A stretch of 64,000 nt of DNA from Symploca sp. SIO3C6 (lineage in GTDB: Bacteria; Cyanobacteriota; Cyanobacteriia; Cyanobacteriales; Coleofasciculaceae), in assembly GCA_010692425.1 (NCBI GenBank), contig JAAHHJ010000001.1, positions 248,001-312,000 of the forward strand. The letters are read 5' to 3'. Position 1 is the first letter of the stretch. Every line of letters begins with the position of its first letter. Below, in pieces: positions 43,992 through 53,198 of this stretch. Below the pieces are notes generated by a model that did not search any database, was not told the DNA's origin, and worked only from the letters and a program-made list of their open reading frames with translations. Both the position numbers and the translations under genes were made by a program.

Positions 43992-45119
43992 TTAACTCCA
44001 AAGACGACGTCGTTGTGGACCATTGAGACGTTGATGAGTATCTCTTAATAGCGCCGGGATGTCTAGCTGTTTCGGACAACGGGGCAAGCAATCCCCGCAG
44101 CTGGTGCAGCGATTACCTTTAACTCCACTAAACCAATGGCCAGCAACTTCAAACATGTTGTAGCGATATTTCCCAAAGTCAGTCATGTCATAAGCAACAG
44201 CCAGATTTCGCAGCCGCAAAATTTCTGGAATATTGAGGTTTTCTGGGCAAGGCAGACAATGGTAACACTGGCTACAGCACTCAGTTCCCAAAGCATGCTC
44301 TAGTTGAGTTTCCAAACGAGATATTACCTCTACTTCCATCTGCCTCAGAGGTCCATCTTGATCAGCAACAGCAAGAGGGAGCTGAAGTTCATCTGGGTTA
44401 GCTGGCCCAACGCTAAGAGTGGTGATGCGGTAATCACTCAACAAAAACCGATAGTTGAGTTCTAGTGGTGATAAAGGATAGGACAACTGTTGTAACTTGG
44501 GTGGGGGATTATGAAGGCGTCCTCCCTTATCAGCTGGAGAAATAATGAAGATGCCGAGATCTTTACTGTGAGCTAACTCAATCGCCGCTGCCTGCCGCTG
44601 GAAAAAATAATAGTAATGAAGGTTGACAAATTCAAATAAATCTGTATTGATCGCCGCTAGAATTACCTCTAGAGGAGCGTGAGTGGAGAAGCCCACATGC
44701 CTTATACTTCCCAGTGCCATAGCTTCTTGTACAGCCTGCATACAGCCAACTGGTGACTCGATCCAGGCTAGATGCTCCCAGGTATTGATGCCATGAATTG
44801 CTAAACAATCCAAGTAGTCAAGCTGTAGGCGCTCTAGGGACTCATTGATCCACTGACACATTAGTTGGGCATCCGCTGTCGGTGGCAGCTTAGTGGTAAT
44901 GTAGAGTTGCTCTCGCGGCACAGACAACTTTTTGAGGGTATTGCCCAGATATTGTTCGCTCTTACCGTAACCCCTGGCAGTTTCCAGGTGGTTGATACCT
45001 CTGTCAATTGCCTCCTGCACTGTTTCTTGGGCATCTAATTGAGATGCTAAACAGCGCATAGTTCCAAGGGAAAAGACCGACAACGGCAGATTAGTTTTCC
45101 CAAAACGTCGGTAACGCAA
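43992..45119 (-). CDS. Aldo/keto reductase with C-terminal 4Fe-4S domain
   Basis: The frame is open to 45176. I prefer the TTG at 45119 giving RYRRFGKTNLPLSVFSLGTMR, the standard N-terminus of this group, with GGGAG nine bases upstream. The AKR barrel has GINHLETARGYGKSEQYLG (catalytic Asp/Tyr region: ARGYG), ITTKLPP and HGINTWEHL. The C-terminal ~90 residues carry two Cys clusters, CSQCYHCLPCP and CTSCGDCLPRCP, fitting 4Fe-4S binding. Such fusion proteins are common in cyanobacteria, and the substrate is unknown. Confidence 0.85.
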   Translation of the reverse strand: MRYRRFGKTNLPLSVFSLGTMRCLASQLDAQETVQEAIDRGINHLETARGYGKSEQYLGNTLKKLSVPREQLYITTKLPPTADAQLMCQWINESLERLQLDYLDCLAIHGINTWEHLAWIESPVGCMQAVQEAMALGSIRHVGFSTHAPLEVILAAINTDLFEFVNLHYYYFFQRQAAAIELAHSKDLGIFIISPADKGGRLHNPPPKLQQLSYPLSPLELNYRFLLSDYRITTLSVGPANPDELQLPLAVADQDGPLRQMEVEVISRLETQLEHALGTECCSQCYHCLPCPENLNIPEILRLRNLAVAYDMTDFGKYRYNMFEVAGHWFSGVKGNRCTSCGDCLPRCPKQLDIPALLRDTHQRLNGPQRRRLWS

Positions 45120-45245
45120 AACTAGATACTCCCTTACATAAGACTTACCCAGAGCTAACCACATCTGTAGCTTCAAACCCCCTCAACTCCTAAACTAGAG
45201 TTGAAGAAGCCCTGCTCACTACTTAAAAAATTTAGGAGTTGGTAA

Positions 45246-45749
45246 CTAGGTGTCGCCGCTTCTAAATTTCTTAATCTGGACAAAATCTTCCGGTCGGATA
45301 TTGGCGACGAACTCTCGGAAGGCTTGTCGTTCCTCTTCGTCAGCATCTCGATCAACTGGTATCGAGGCATCAGCAACGACTTCTTCCATTACCCAGATTG
45401 GGCTGCCAGTGCGCAAAGCAATGGCGATTGCATCACTAGGTCTGGCGTCAATTTCTTTTTTAGTCTCGCCCTGACTAATAGCAAGGATGGCATAGAAAGT
45501 ATTATCCTGAAGCGAGTGAATGATAATCCGCTCTAGACTCATGTCCCATTCTTCAAGGAGATTGACGAAGAGGTCATGAGTTAGAGGGCGAGGGTGTTTT
45601 TGCCTTTCTAAAGCACTGATAATTGCCTTAGCCTGGTCTTGCCCAATGTAAATTGGCAACGCTCTTCGATCTGAGGAATCCTTGAGCAGCACAATCGGGT
45701 TGCGCGTGACGGCATCTAGTGCAATTCCAGCAACTTTCATTTCAATCAT
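45246..45749 (-). CDS. Bifunctional nuclease (BFN/DUF151) domain protein
   Basis: 167 residues. MIEMKVAGIALDAVTRNPIVLLKD, LPIYIGQDQAKAIISALE, RPLTHDLFVNLLEEW and IDARPSDAIAIALRTGSPIWV are the signature blocks of DUF151, the fold named for plant bifunctional nuclease. Bacterial function is uncertain. The ATG start is the first codon of the conserved block. It lies about 130 bp upstream of the aldo/keto reductase and in the same direction, so the two may be co-transcribed. Confidence 0.88.
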   Translation of the reverse strand: MIEMKVAGIALDAVTRNPIVLLKDSSDRRALPIYIGQDQAKAIISALERQKHPRPLTHDLFVNLLEEWDMSLERIIIHSLQDNTFYAILAISQGETKKEIDARPSDAIAIALRTGSPIWVMEEVVADASIPVDRDADEEERQAFREFVANIRPEDFVQIKKFRSGDT

Positions 45750-46050
45750 CTGATTAGCCTCTAGAACACGATCGGCATCGGGGGCATCAAGGGGAAGCGA
45801 TAAACTAATATATTAGACTGATTGAGACTGGAATTTGCCATGCCAGATCTGCTCTAATCACTTCACTGGTCAACCTTCAAATCAGTCCTTGAGAACCTAA
45901 TTTAGTGGTGCTCAACGAAGTTTCTTCTCCCAGTATGCCCCAGTCTCAGAATGTTTGCGCCAGGACTTTATGAAAAAAACACACAAATATTTTGATGTCT
46001 TAGATAGAATTAGCAACTTTGCACTAGCTTCAGGAGTTTAACCAAAAACA
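45750..46050. other. Intergenic region, nothing recognised
   Basis: About 300 bp between divergent genes. I looked for an FMN riboswitch before the riboflavin synthase gene and saw none. Confidence 0.4.
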
Positions 46051-46740
46051 GTGTTTACAGGATTAATTCAAGCCCTGGGAATGATTAGACCACTGGGAGA
46101 CGATCACTTTGATATTTCCTGCCAAAATAAGGCATCGATGGCTATTTTACATGATTTGGCAATCGGTGATAGTGTCGCGGTTGATGGTATTTGTTTAACC
46201 GTTGAAGAAATTTTACCTCAAGGCTTTGTGGCAACTGCTTCAGATGAGACCCTACACCGCACAACTTTAGGACACCGACAACAGGCAGCTCCCTGGGTAA
46301 ATTTAGAGACATCAGTGCGTGTCGGTAGCAAACTAGGCGGTCATTTTGTCACTGGTCATGTAGATGGCATCGGCTGCTTGCTGGAGTCTGTAGCAACACC
46401 TAATTCCTGGGAGATGTGCTTTCAGGCTCCAGCATCTTTTAGTGACTTGTGGCAACGACAAGTTGCCCGTTACCTTGTCCCCAAGGGAAGCATTGCTGTC
46501 AATGGGGTGAGCCTGACGATTGCCGATTGTGATCCTCAAGGCAGTTGGTTTAAAACTGCAGTAATTCCCCATAGCTACGCCCAAACTAATTTAAGTTATT
46601 TACAGACTGGTAGTTGGGTTAACTTAGAGAGTGATATTTTAGGCAAGTATGTTGATAAATTACTGGGTCATCGGAACCCAGCATCGCAGCAGTTAGAGGG
46701 AATAACACCGTCGTTTTTAGCTGAACATGGGTATATTTAA
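46051..46740 (+). CDS. ribE: Riboflavin synthase alpha subunit
   Basis: 229 residues from a GTG (MFTGLIQALG). Two tandem lumazine-binding barrels: domain 1 ends CLTVEEILPQGFVATASDETLHRTT, domain 2 contains GSIAVNGVSLTIADCDPQGSWF. The motifs SKLGGHFVTGHVDGIG and DILGKYVDKLL are typical. It dismutates two 6,7-dimethyl-8-ribityllumazine molecules to riboflavin. It stands alone, as is usual for cyanobacteria; the other rib genes are not in the window. Confidence 0.93.
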   Translation: MFTGLIQALGMIRPLGDDHFDISCQNKASMAILHDLAIGDSVAVDGICLTVEEILPQGFVATASDETLHRTTLGHRQQAAPWVNLETSVRVGSKLGGHFVTGHVDGIGCLLESVATPNSWEMCFQAPASFSDLWQRQVARYLVPKGSIAVNGVSLTIADCDPQGSWFKTAVIPHSYAQTNLSYLQTGSWVNLESDILGKYVDKLLGHRNPASQQLEGITPSFLAEHGYI

Positions 46741-46776
46741 AGAGGGGGAGAGAGGGAGAGGGGGAGATGGGGAGAC
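46741..46776. repeat. Purine-rich low-complexity tract
   Basis: AGAGGGGGAGAGAGGGAGAGG repeated units directly after the ribE stop, the complement of the polypyrimidine tracts elsewhere. Confidence 0.6.
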
Positions 46777-46948
46777 TAAGTCAAAAGGTGATTTGAATCC
46801 TTAAAACTTCAGACGCCTTGCTGCTGGACTCTGGATTCAACTGTAGGCTCCCTAAAGGCGCTCTCGCTACATCCCCTACCTGGAAGGAAGGGGCTTTGCT
46901 CGAAACTTGGGTAACTTCTGTATTCTGAACTTCTGTAATTCCTTTAGT

Positions 46949-48400
46949 TCAACCGGAAGTCTCAGTATCTGCTGGTGATTGAACCTGTACGAGCTTGAGA
47001 GCATCGATAAATTGAGCCATAGAATATTCTAAATGGGCACCAGCGTCCACTGCGATCCAACCATCGTCAGTCAGATGTCGCCATTCAAAGTGTAAGTGAG
47101 GACCAGTAGAATTGCCTGTGTTGCCGGCACGCCCAATTACAGTTCCCTGTGCCACCCATTCGTCTGGGTCGACAAAAATTTCTGAAAGGTGCCCGTAGAG
47201 ACTTTCTTGGGTTTCTTCCTCATGACGCAAGATTACCGTCAAACCATAACCCCTTAAAAAGTCAGCAGTTGCTACCCTACCGGAAGCAGAGGCAATTACT
47301 GGTGTTCCTTCTGGGACTGCTAAATCTGTTCCATTATGAAACTTCTGAGTTTTGTAAATCGGATGTAAACGCCAGCCAAAGCGCGAGGTGATCGTAGCTG
47401 GGATTACTAAGGGATAGAGAAAACTTTCTTGTTCTAGAGAGGTAGCTCTTGAAGGTCGCTTGGTGAAATTATAGTAGGATAGCTCTGTGGGTTTGATCTC
47501 GTCGGTAGTCGGCTTCTGGGGTATTGTCGAACGCAGAATGCGGGAAGCGACTTTTACAGGAACGGGAGTAGAGCTTACAGCACGTCTGGTTGCTCTAGGT
47601 AATCGCTTTTTAGGTGATGGTTGTGAACGCCTTCTCACTGCTACCCGTTGCGATGGACGTACACTGGGCCTGGAACTGGCAGTTGGTTTCGGTGCTGTGG
47701 TATTACAAACTCCACTGGCAAGGGTGCCATTTTGCGAGACAGTATTACAACCGGTAGAACGTTCGGTTAGCACTACAGAGTTAGGAGCATTGTATTGACC
47801 AGTTGCACCAACACTATAACTAGTGCGATCGATGAAATTATGGTTAGGAGAAACCGTAGTGCCAGCAGTCTGTTGATTAGGTGTGGGTTTATGAGGTACT
47901 TTAGGAGGCTTGGCGATAGTCTGTGTAGGTGGCACAGATAGATTGGGAGCGCTCAGGGCTGGTTTTTTCTCGACAGTAGTTGCGGGGGCTGATGTCGATG
48001 CTGACGATGCTGGCGGTTTAAAACTATTGGGTTTGCGTTGCGCTGGACCATGTGCCGGGATTGAGGCTGCTGGGGTGGGCTTCCTGAGAGTTGCTCGAGG
48101 TGGTGCTGGTTTGCGCACTGGGGTAGCTGGCACAATCAATGATTCTGGAACAGCTGGCTTGGGTTTGGCAGCAGGTGCAGGAGCTGGTACTTTTTTGGCA
48201 AGCGGTTTTACTGTTGAAGTATTTGGCGCTACTAATTGATCTACAGGTAAGGAAGCTTGTGCTACAACTACACCGCTACTGAAGACACCACAACTGCCAA
48301 TTAAGCTTAGTACCTGCATTAGTCGAGGACAACGGTAAAAAATCCCTAATGGGGTGCTAGCAGAGGAAGTTTCTGTTTTCATGTCTAACTCACTACTCAT
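46949..48400 (-). CDS. M23-family (LytM-type) peptidase with Pro-rich linker
   Basis: About 483 residues. An N-terminal hydrophobic helix (LMQVLSLIGSCGVFSSGVVVAQA) is a signal peptide or anchor. A ~260-residue Pro/Ala/Thr/Lys-rich linker follows (KPAPPRATLRKPTP, RRSQPSPKKRLPRATRR). The C-terminal peptidase domain has the Zn residues in HNGTDLAV and HLHFEW, plus ITSRFGWRLHP and YGHLSEI. It should cleave cross-bridges in peptidoglycan or activate an amidase in the periplasm. Several in-frame starts exist; 48400 (ATG) avoids the GTG one codon upstream, and 48382 is also possible. Confidence 0.88.
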   Translation of the reverse strand: MSSELDMKTETSSASTPLGIFYRCPRLMQVLSLIGSCGVFSSGVVVAQASLPVDQLVAPNTSTVKPLAKKVPAPAPAAKPKPAVPESLIVPATPVRKPAPPRATLRKPTPAASIPAHGPAQRKPNSFKPPASSASTSAPATTVEKKPALSAPNLSVPPTQTIAKPPKVPHKPTPNQQTAGTTVSPNHNFIDRTSYSVGATGQYNAPNSVVLTERSTGCNTVSQNGTLASGVCNTTAPKPTASSRPSVRPSQRVAVRRRSQPSPKKRLPRATRRAVSSTPVPVKVASRILRSTIPQKPTTDEIKPTELSYYNFTKRPSRATSLEQESFLYPLVIPATITSRFGWRLHPIYKTQKFHNGTDLAVPEGTPVIASASGRVATADFLRGYGLTVILRHEEETQESLYGHLSEIFVDPDEWVAQGTVIGRAGNTGNSTGPHLHFEWRHLTDDGWIAVDAGAHLEYSMAQFIDALKLVQVQSPADTETSG

Positions 48401-48513
48401 CACTCACTAAGTCCTTAGGAAGGTTAGATAATTTTCTTAATAAGATTACTCTAGCTGCTAAATAAGAGTACTCTGGCTGCTCCAATCGTCTGTGGCTAGG
48501 AATGCTGCCAAGA

Positions 48514-49368
48514 TTACGGGTTATAGCCAAGACTGATTGTACCTGGCTGAAGGGAAATTTCTGTGATGGAAGCGGGTGCAGGTAATTGGGCAACCATAGC
48601 TTCTGTTAGGTTTAATTGGACTCGCAACTCACCAGTGGTTGTTACACCCGTGACAATTCCGGGTTTTCCCTCCACAATTACGCGACTACCAAGACTTTCT
48701 AGCAATTCCAGATAAGAAGCTAGCAAGACTTCTATTTCTACCTCTAACCAGTATTGATATCCGGATAGCACTCCTTGTAGTATGATGGACGCCAGCATTT
48801 CCAAACAAGTCACTGGTGAACTTAACCCCTGCTTGGAAAAGGATTGTAAGTTGATACCATTTTCAGGCACACAGTTGCTAAAGTTAAGACCGACGCCTAT
48901 AACTGCCTGCTTAATCTGACCCTGATGTACGCGAGTTTCAGTAAGAATGCCCCCCAGCTTGCGCCCAGAAAGTATTAAATCATTGGGCCACTTTAAGAGG
49001 ACTGGAATATCGTAACACCTCAATGCCATGGCAATTCCCCAAGCACTAAAAATAGTTAGCTGAGTACTGTATTTTGCCTCAAGATTAGGAGTTAGAGCTA
49101 AAGATAGGTATAGTCCACCAAGGTCTGATTGCCACTGCCTCCCCCACTGACCACGCCCAGCTGTCTGCCTTTGGGCAATAACGACGGTTCCGGCTGTAGC
49201 TCCTTGAGCAAGCAATTGCCAAAGGGTTTGGTTAGTTGAAGGTATAGTTTCAAATATATGTAAATTTATCTGTGGAAATTGTTCTCTTGTCAGAAATTTG
49301 ATCTGCCGAGATATTTGCTGTTTGACTACTGGGAGTTCTTGCTCAAATTTTTGCTGGTTAAATCCCAC
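48514..49368 (-). CDS. birA: Biotin-[acetyl-CoA-carboxylase] ligase
   Basis: 284 residues, GTG start. HIFETIPSTNQTLWQLL, VVIAQRQTAGRGQWGRQWQSDLGGLYLS (the biotin/ATP loop GRGQ.GR.W) and LLKWPNDLILSGRKLGGILTE are the class I/II ligase motifs, followed by a C-terminal SH3-like domain. No N-terminal HTH is present, so it does not act as a repressor. It attaches biotin to the carboxyl carrier protein of acetyl-CoA carboxylase. Confidence 0.93.
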   Translation of the reverse strand: MGFNQQKFEQELPVVKQQISRQIKFLTREQFPQINLHIFETIPSTNQTLWQLLAQGATAGTVVIAQRQTAGRGQWGRQWQSDLGGLYLSLALTPNLEAKYSTQLTIFSAWGIAMALRCYDIPVLLKWPNDLILSGRKLGGILTETRVHQGQIKQAVIGVGLNFSNCVPENGINLQSFSKQGLSSPVTCLEMLASIILQGVLSGYQYWLEVEIEVLLASYLELLESLGSRVIVEGKPGIVTGVTTTGELRVQLNLTEAMVAQLPAPASITEISLQPGTISLGYNP

Positions 49369-49403
49369 GGTGTTGGTCTAGGCTAATTCTTTTTTAAGCT
49401 AGC

Positions 49404-49619
49404 TTAATCCAACTCCGGTTGCTCCGATTGCTGACAATGGGGATGACTACTAACTTGGGAGAGCCGGTTTGCCAAATCCTGAGCTTGTTGGAGAGCCTCG
49501 TCAATTGATTGGGCTTCAAACTCCAGGCATTTGCGAATATGACTGAGCATCAATAGATTTGGTTGCCCAATACCTCTCTCGGGACTTAGGAAAATGTCGA
49601 TTCTGTATAATTTTGACAT
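49404..49619 (-). CDS. Small conserved-type protein, unknown function
   Basis: 71 residues, ATG start. MSKLYRIDIFLSPERGIGQPNLLMLSHIRKCLEFEA begins with a strand and is followed by a helix (IDEALQQAQDLANRLSQVS) and an acidic His/Cys-containing tail. It lies 35 bp upstream of birA in the same orientation. No family recognised. Confidence 0.6.
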   Translation of the reverse strand: MSKLYRIDIFLSPERGIGQPNLLMLSHIRKCLEFEAQSIDEALQQAQDLANRLSQVSSHPHCQQSEQPELD

Positions 49620-49871
49620 ACTAAAAATAAATTGGTTGGGTGAACTCAGGCTGGAACTGAGACATCAAATAGCTTAAGTGCTGCTAAATTGTATTGTAAG
49701 CTTTTTGTCAGTCGCTCGACAGACATAGAAGCAATTTTATAGTAAGATTATGTGTTTACTAAATTCATCAATAGTTCTCTCAGGCTACTCTCAGGCAGAG
49801 AGAGAAGTTTTTCAGCTAATGTAGATGTGTCAAGCAATTTACGATGATTCAAAAAACTTTACGAGGCTTTG

Positions 49872-50669
49872 ATGCATACTTGGCACTGGCATACTTGGGA
49901 AGGGCTGCCATATCTAACCTGTAGCCTGTTGGAATCATGGAATCACGGCTTTTTCACTCAACAGTTTTCGCCCCGCCCTCCTTCTCAAATTGTTGGTGTA
50001 CTCCAACCTGATGCCTTGGTTTATCGAACTAGACAGGTACATGGCAATACTGTACTAACGCCCTCAGAAATCGAAATTACTGCCCAGGCAATCACCGAAA
50101 GCAATCAAGAATCAGAAAGACCAGCTGCTGATGGTATAGTAACTGAGCAGCCTCAGCAGGCAGTGTGGGTTTGTAGTGCTGACTGCACACCTGTGCTCAT
50201 TGCAGATGAAGAAACGCGACAAGTAGCTGCTGTACATGCAGGTTGGCGTGGTACGGCTTCTGAGATTGTACCAAGGGCGATCGCACGATTGCTCGATAAT
50301 GGTAGCAGGCTTGAGAATTTGCGCATTGCCATGGGACCGGCAATCACAGGTGAAGTTTATCAGGTCTCTGAGACAGTAGCAGCCCAAGTAGGAACAAGTA
50401 TAGTACCGCCAGAAACACCCCAGACAACTCAATCGATTCTTAATATCTTGGAGAAGTTTCCCAAATCCCCAATTCTTGAAGATTCGCAACTGGGGCGAGT
50501 GCGTTTGGATGTGCGCAGGATAAATGAGCTACAGCTAGAGCAATTGGGAGTTAATCCAGAACAAGTGACGATTGCCCCTTACTGCACTTATCAAACACCA
50601 GAGTACTTTTTTTCCTATCGCCGCGACAAGCTCAAAAAAGTCCAGTGGTCAGGTATTGTTAGCAAGTGA
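49872..50669 (+). CDS. pgeF: Peptidoglycan editing factor / multicopper-oxidase-like (laccase domain) protein
   Basis: 265 residues from ATG 49872, preceded by GAGG at good spacing (the track uses the TTG just before). TRQVHGNTV, CSADCTPVLI and VAAVHAGWRGTA carry the conserved His/Cys/His metal site of the YfiH/PgeF family, and APYCTYQTPEYFFSYRRD is the family C-terminal motif. E. coli PgeF removes mis-incorporated L-Ser from peptidoglycan precursors; other members are purine nucleoside phosphorylase/deaminase-like. ATG is also the position expected from homologues. Confidence 0.9.
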   Translation: MHTWHWHTWEGLPYLTCSLLESWNHGFFTQQFSPRPPSQIVGVLQPDALVYRTRQVHGNTVLTPSEIEITAQAITESNQESERPAADGIVTEQPQQAVWVCSADCTPVLIADEETRQVAAVHAGWRGTASEIVPRAIARLLDNGSRLENLRIAMGPAITGEVYQVSETVAAQVGTSIVPPETPQTTQSILNILEKFPKSPILEDSQLGRVRLDVRRINELQLEQLGVNPEQVTIAPYCTYQTPEYFFSYRRDKLKKVQWSGIVSK

Positions 50670-50695
50670 AAGTGGTAATGATGGAAAGTAATAAG

Positions 50696-50804
50696 TATAG
50701 CGCTACGCGCAAGGATCCAGGGCAGAAGGCTCCAAGGCAGAAGGGGTGAATTTGACAAAGTTTTAGCGATTTAGCTTGTCCTAACCTTAATACGTACTGC
50801 TATA
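50696..50804. mobile_element. MITE-like repeat, copy 3
   Basis: TATAGCGCTACG...CGTACTGCTATA ends with the GGCAGAAGG array shortened and interrupted. Same orientation as copy 1; lies just after the pgeF stop. Confidence 0.75.
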
Positions 50805-50873
50805 TTAACAATAATCTTGGTAATTTTTTTACTTAAAAAGTCTTTCTAGCAAGCATTTAGGTAATCTAGATAA

Positions 50874-50910
50874 GAATCTAAAACTAAGCTAAAGCTATAG
50901 TTTTAGATTC
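50874..50910 (-). terminator. Hairpin downstream of the serpin gene
   Basis: GAATCTAAAACTA and TAGTTTTAGATTC form a perfect 13-bp stem with an 11-nt loop, beginning 1 bp after the serpin stop codon. No T-run follows, so termination efficiency is uncertain; it could also protect the 3' end. Confidence 0.55.
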
Positions 50911-50911
50911 G

Positions 50912-52210
50912 TTAATTAGGTTCTACAATTGAACCCATAAATAGGACTGTTCCAGTTTGGTTATCTCGAATCGCACAAAAGAAAGGACGATCAACAATCA
51001 TTTGGAAGGGTGGTGTTGAGGTCTCAGCAGAGGTGCGAGTGATGCCAATAGAGGTTATAGCGGCTGCTTCAGTACCTTCTTCGTTAACTTCTACAAAGGT
51101 TTTATGTTTAACCTCATCAATGGCTACTGGAGTAAAAGTCATATCGGCAAAATTTGCTCTTGGACTGAAGGCTACTTCCATACCTAGGGCTCTCAGAGCA
51201 TTATTGAGTTGAATATCGTATTCAAATTTGAAGCGAGGGAGCTTAATCATTCCCTTCCGCTTACGAAACTGATCCATCCATTGTTGCCAGTTTTGAGCGT
51301 TCAGTTGCTGCTCAAAGGCTTCAAGGGTAATGCTTTGGTGTGGCAGGAATACATAAAAACTCAGTCTCCCCTCTCCGTAAGGTAGACTAGCAGCTTGAAA
51401 AGTTTCATTTTCATAATAATTATACTTACCTGACCCAAACATCAAAGGGTGTTGTTTCTGAGTGCCATCCAATAGATAAAAAGGCAGCTCAGTGGTTAGA
51501 TTCTGGTCAAATTTTTCTGACCAGTTACCTTTGAAATAAATAGCGTTAATTAAAAAGAGTAAGTCATTCGGTTTAATCTGATCAATAATCTTATCGATCT
51601 TACCGCTAGTATTTTCCTGAACCCATTTGTTGATAGCTCTCGGGGCATCAGGACTATTGAAGTCCAGTTCCTTAACTTGGGCTCCATAGAATTGTTGATT
51701 TCTTTGGAGAAAATCAGGCTGGAACTCTATACCTAGTTTGCTCCAAAGGGAGTTGGCAATCGATAACTGAACTTCTGGATCGGCATTTTCCAAAGATACT
51801 TTTAAAGCTTCATTTGCCTGATTGATTTGCTCAATGCTCATGCCTTGTAGTTCCAGTGCTTTAGCCATTGCTTGTTGAGTTTCACCACTAGCACCGTTGT
51901 AAGTCATCGCTAGGGCAATTGCGATGCTACTAGGAGAGATAAAAACGTTTTTATTGCTTTCTTCTTTAAGAATTTCCTTAAGAAGTTTAAAACCAAATTT
52001 GGTATTGGCTTCAATAAGTTGGGAATCCACTGCTAGATCGGGTGATTCTTGAGCTAAACTATATTCTCCAAGATTTTGAGAATCAAAGAGAGGGTCAAGG
52101 GCATTGAGCTTATGAGCCATCAACCCTTCCAGTATACCTGAAACAACAATACCTGCTGCCGCAATAGCACCTACAATAACACCTGCTCGACTGACTATTT
52201 GTCGATTCAT
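50912..52210 (-). CDS. Serpin (serine protease inhibitor)
   Basis: 432 residues from ATG 52210, which has AGAGG upstream; the track's TTG adds 13. An N-terminal hydrophobic helix (AGVIVGAIAAAGIVVSGIL) is a membrane anchor or signal. The serpin core then shows NVFISPSSIAIALAMTYNGASGETQ, ANSLWSKLGIEF, WVQENTSGKI, LINAIYFKGNWSEKF and VDRPFFCAIRDNQTGTVLFMGSIVEP. The hinge EEGTEAAAITSIGITRTS is small-residue-rich, as in inhibitory serpins. Counting from the hinge Glu as P17 puts P1 at Thr (with Arg at P2), or at Arg if off by one. It likely inhibits trypsin-like or other serine proteases outside the cytoplasm. Confidence 0.9.
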   Translation of the reverse strand: MNRQIVSRAGVIVGAIAAAGIVVSGILEGLMAHKLNALDPLFDSQNLGEYSLAQESPDLAVDSQLIEANTKFGFKLLKEILKEESNKNVFISPSSIAIALAMTYNGASGETQQAMAKALELQGMSIEQINQANEALKVSLENADPEVQLSIANSLWSKLGIEFQPDFLQRNQQFYGAQVKELDFNSPDAPRAINKWVQENTSGKIDKIIDQIKPNDLLFLINAIYFKGNWSEKFDQNLTTELPFYLLDGTQKQHPLMFGSGKYNYYENETFQAASLPYGEGRLSFYVFLPHQSITLEAFEQQLNAQNWQQWMDQFRKRKGMIKLPRFKFEYDIQLNNALRALGMEVAFSPRANFADMTFTPVAIDEVKHKTFVEVNEEGTEAAAITSIGITRTSAETSTPPFQMIVDRPFFCAIRDNQTGTVLFMGSIVEPN

Positions 52211-52508
52211 TGAACTACCTCTACCTACCAGTGCGCTTTTTACTGTCAACCTAATATGACCAATTGCAGTAGGAGGAGTTCCCTATTAGAGCAAAGCAGG
52301 GAAAAGAAAGTATATTGTTTATTAATAGACTTTAGGTGGGGGAGTGTATTAGCATGCCCTGTTGCAAACCGAAAAAAACTTCTAGCGAAAGTGGCGCAGT
52401 CGGTTTTAACGGCTGGCGTTGGAGCAAGGTACTCCAATTTCTCCTGACTTTATTTCTTCTTACAGAAATATAGAACAGTATCCCACACGATTCATCCATG
52501 GGAGTTGG

Positions 52509-52757
52509 TCAATCTTCATCTACTTCCTCAATGCAAAGTGCATCAGCTTCGTGTTTGCGAAGACTCAAGTTACAGCCGTGTACTTCGATTTCTACACAAT
52601 CTCCCATAGGTATGTGGCGGGTGATAGTAAACTCTGTACCGGGTGTTAATCCCATGACAATCAATCTTCCTGTATAGCCTCCGCTAACCATTTCATAGCC
52701 AACAACGCGCCCTCTAGAGCCCACTGCTAAATTGCGTAGGTATGTGTTTGTGTTCAT
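52509..52757 (-). CDS. feoA: FeoA-domain protein
   Basis: 82 residues from the in-frame ATG at 52757 (MNTNTYLRNLAVGSRGRVVGYE); the track ORF runs to 52871 with a 38-residue Lys/Arg-rich extension that is unlike the domain. The FeoA fold is seen as GSRGRVVGYEMVSGGYTGRLIVMGLTPGTEFTITRHIPMGDCVEIEVHGCNLSLRKHEAD. FeoA helps FeoB import Fe2+, but no feoB is adjacent. The acidic tail EEVDED is short. An intact long form with a basic N-terminus is possible. Confidence 0.8.
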   Translation of the reverse strand: MNTNTYLRNLAVGSRGRVVGYEMVSGGYTGRLIVMGLTPGTEFTITRHIPMGDCVEIEVHGCNLSLRKHEADALCIEEVDED

Positions 52758-52871
52758 GGTTTTTTGCTCTTTACCTAAAATCTTTAACCCAGGGAAATCT
52801 CGATCCTTCATCGCTTCTTCATGGCTTCGGCGTCGGTGCATTTGGTGGTTTGAGTCCTTATTATCTTTCAT

Positions 52872-53198
52872 AGATACTTGAGAATAATTGAGATTTATTT
52901 CTAATAAAATAGCAAAAAAAAATTCTTGCTGATCAGCTTTTTGCGTTTATGTCATAAAATCACAACTTAATCTCGTCAGTCTTGACTAAAAAAACATCAA
53001 TTACTATTGATTCTCAACCTGGCTGCTCCTAACAACGATGCCTGCTCTAAATGATGCAGTTAATATATAGTTTTCTCTGAATTAGATCCGTAAAAACAAA
53101 TCGAAAAATCTTTATAATAAATAATCGATTGTTACCTTAAGAACGACCAGAGCTGTTTATATAGAGAAATATTCAATCTTCATTGTTAAGAACTACTT
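52872..53198. other. Intergenic region, AT-rich
   Basis: About 330 bp between divergent feoA and GNAT genes. No candidate ORF or hairpin seen. Confidence 0.4.

Noticed and set aside
45173-45376. 67-residue minus-strand ORF between the aldo/keto reductase and the DUF151 gene
   Set aside because: It overlaps the conserved end of the DUF151 gene in another frame and has no support of its own.
45750-46050. FMN riboswitch before ribE
   Set aside because: None of the conserved RFN-element blocks is present.
47487-48239. Two plus-strand ORFs (103 and 109 residues) rich in Gly/Val/Ala
   Set aside because: Antisense shadows of the Pro/Ala/Lys-rich linker of the M23 peptidase.
52380-52450. Possible tRNA-like segment (GTGGCGCAGTCGG...)
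   Set aside because: No acceptor stem, anticodon arm or T-arm consensus could be paired.
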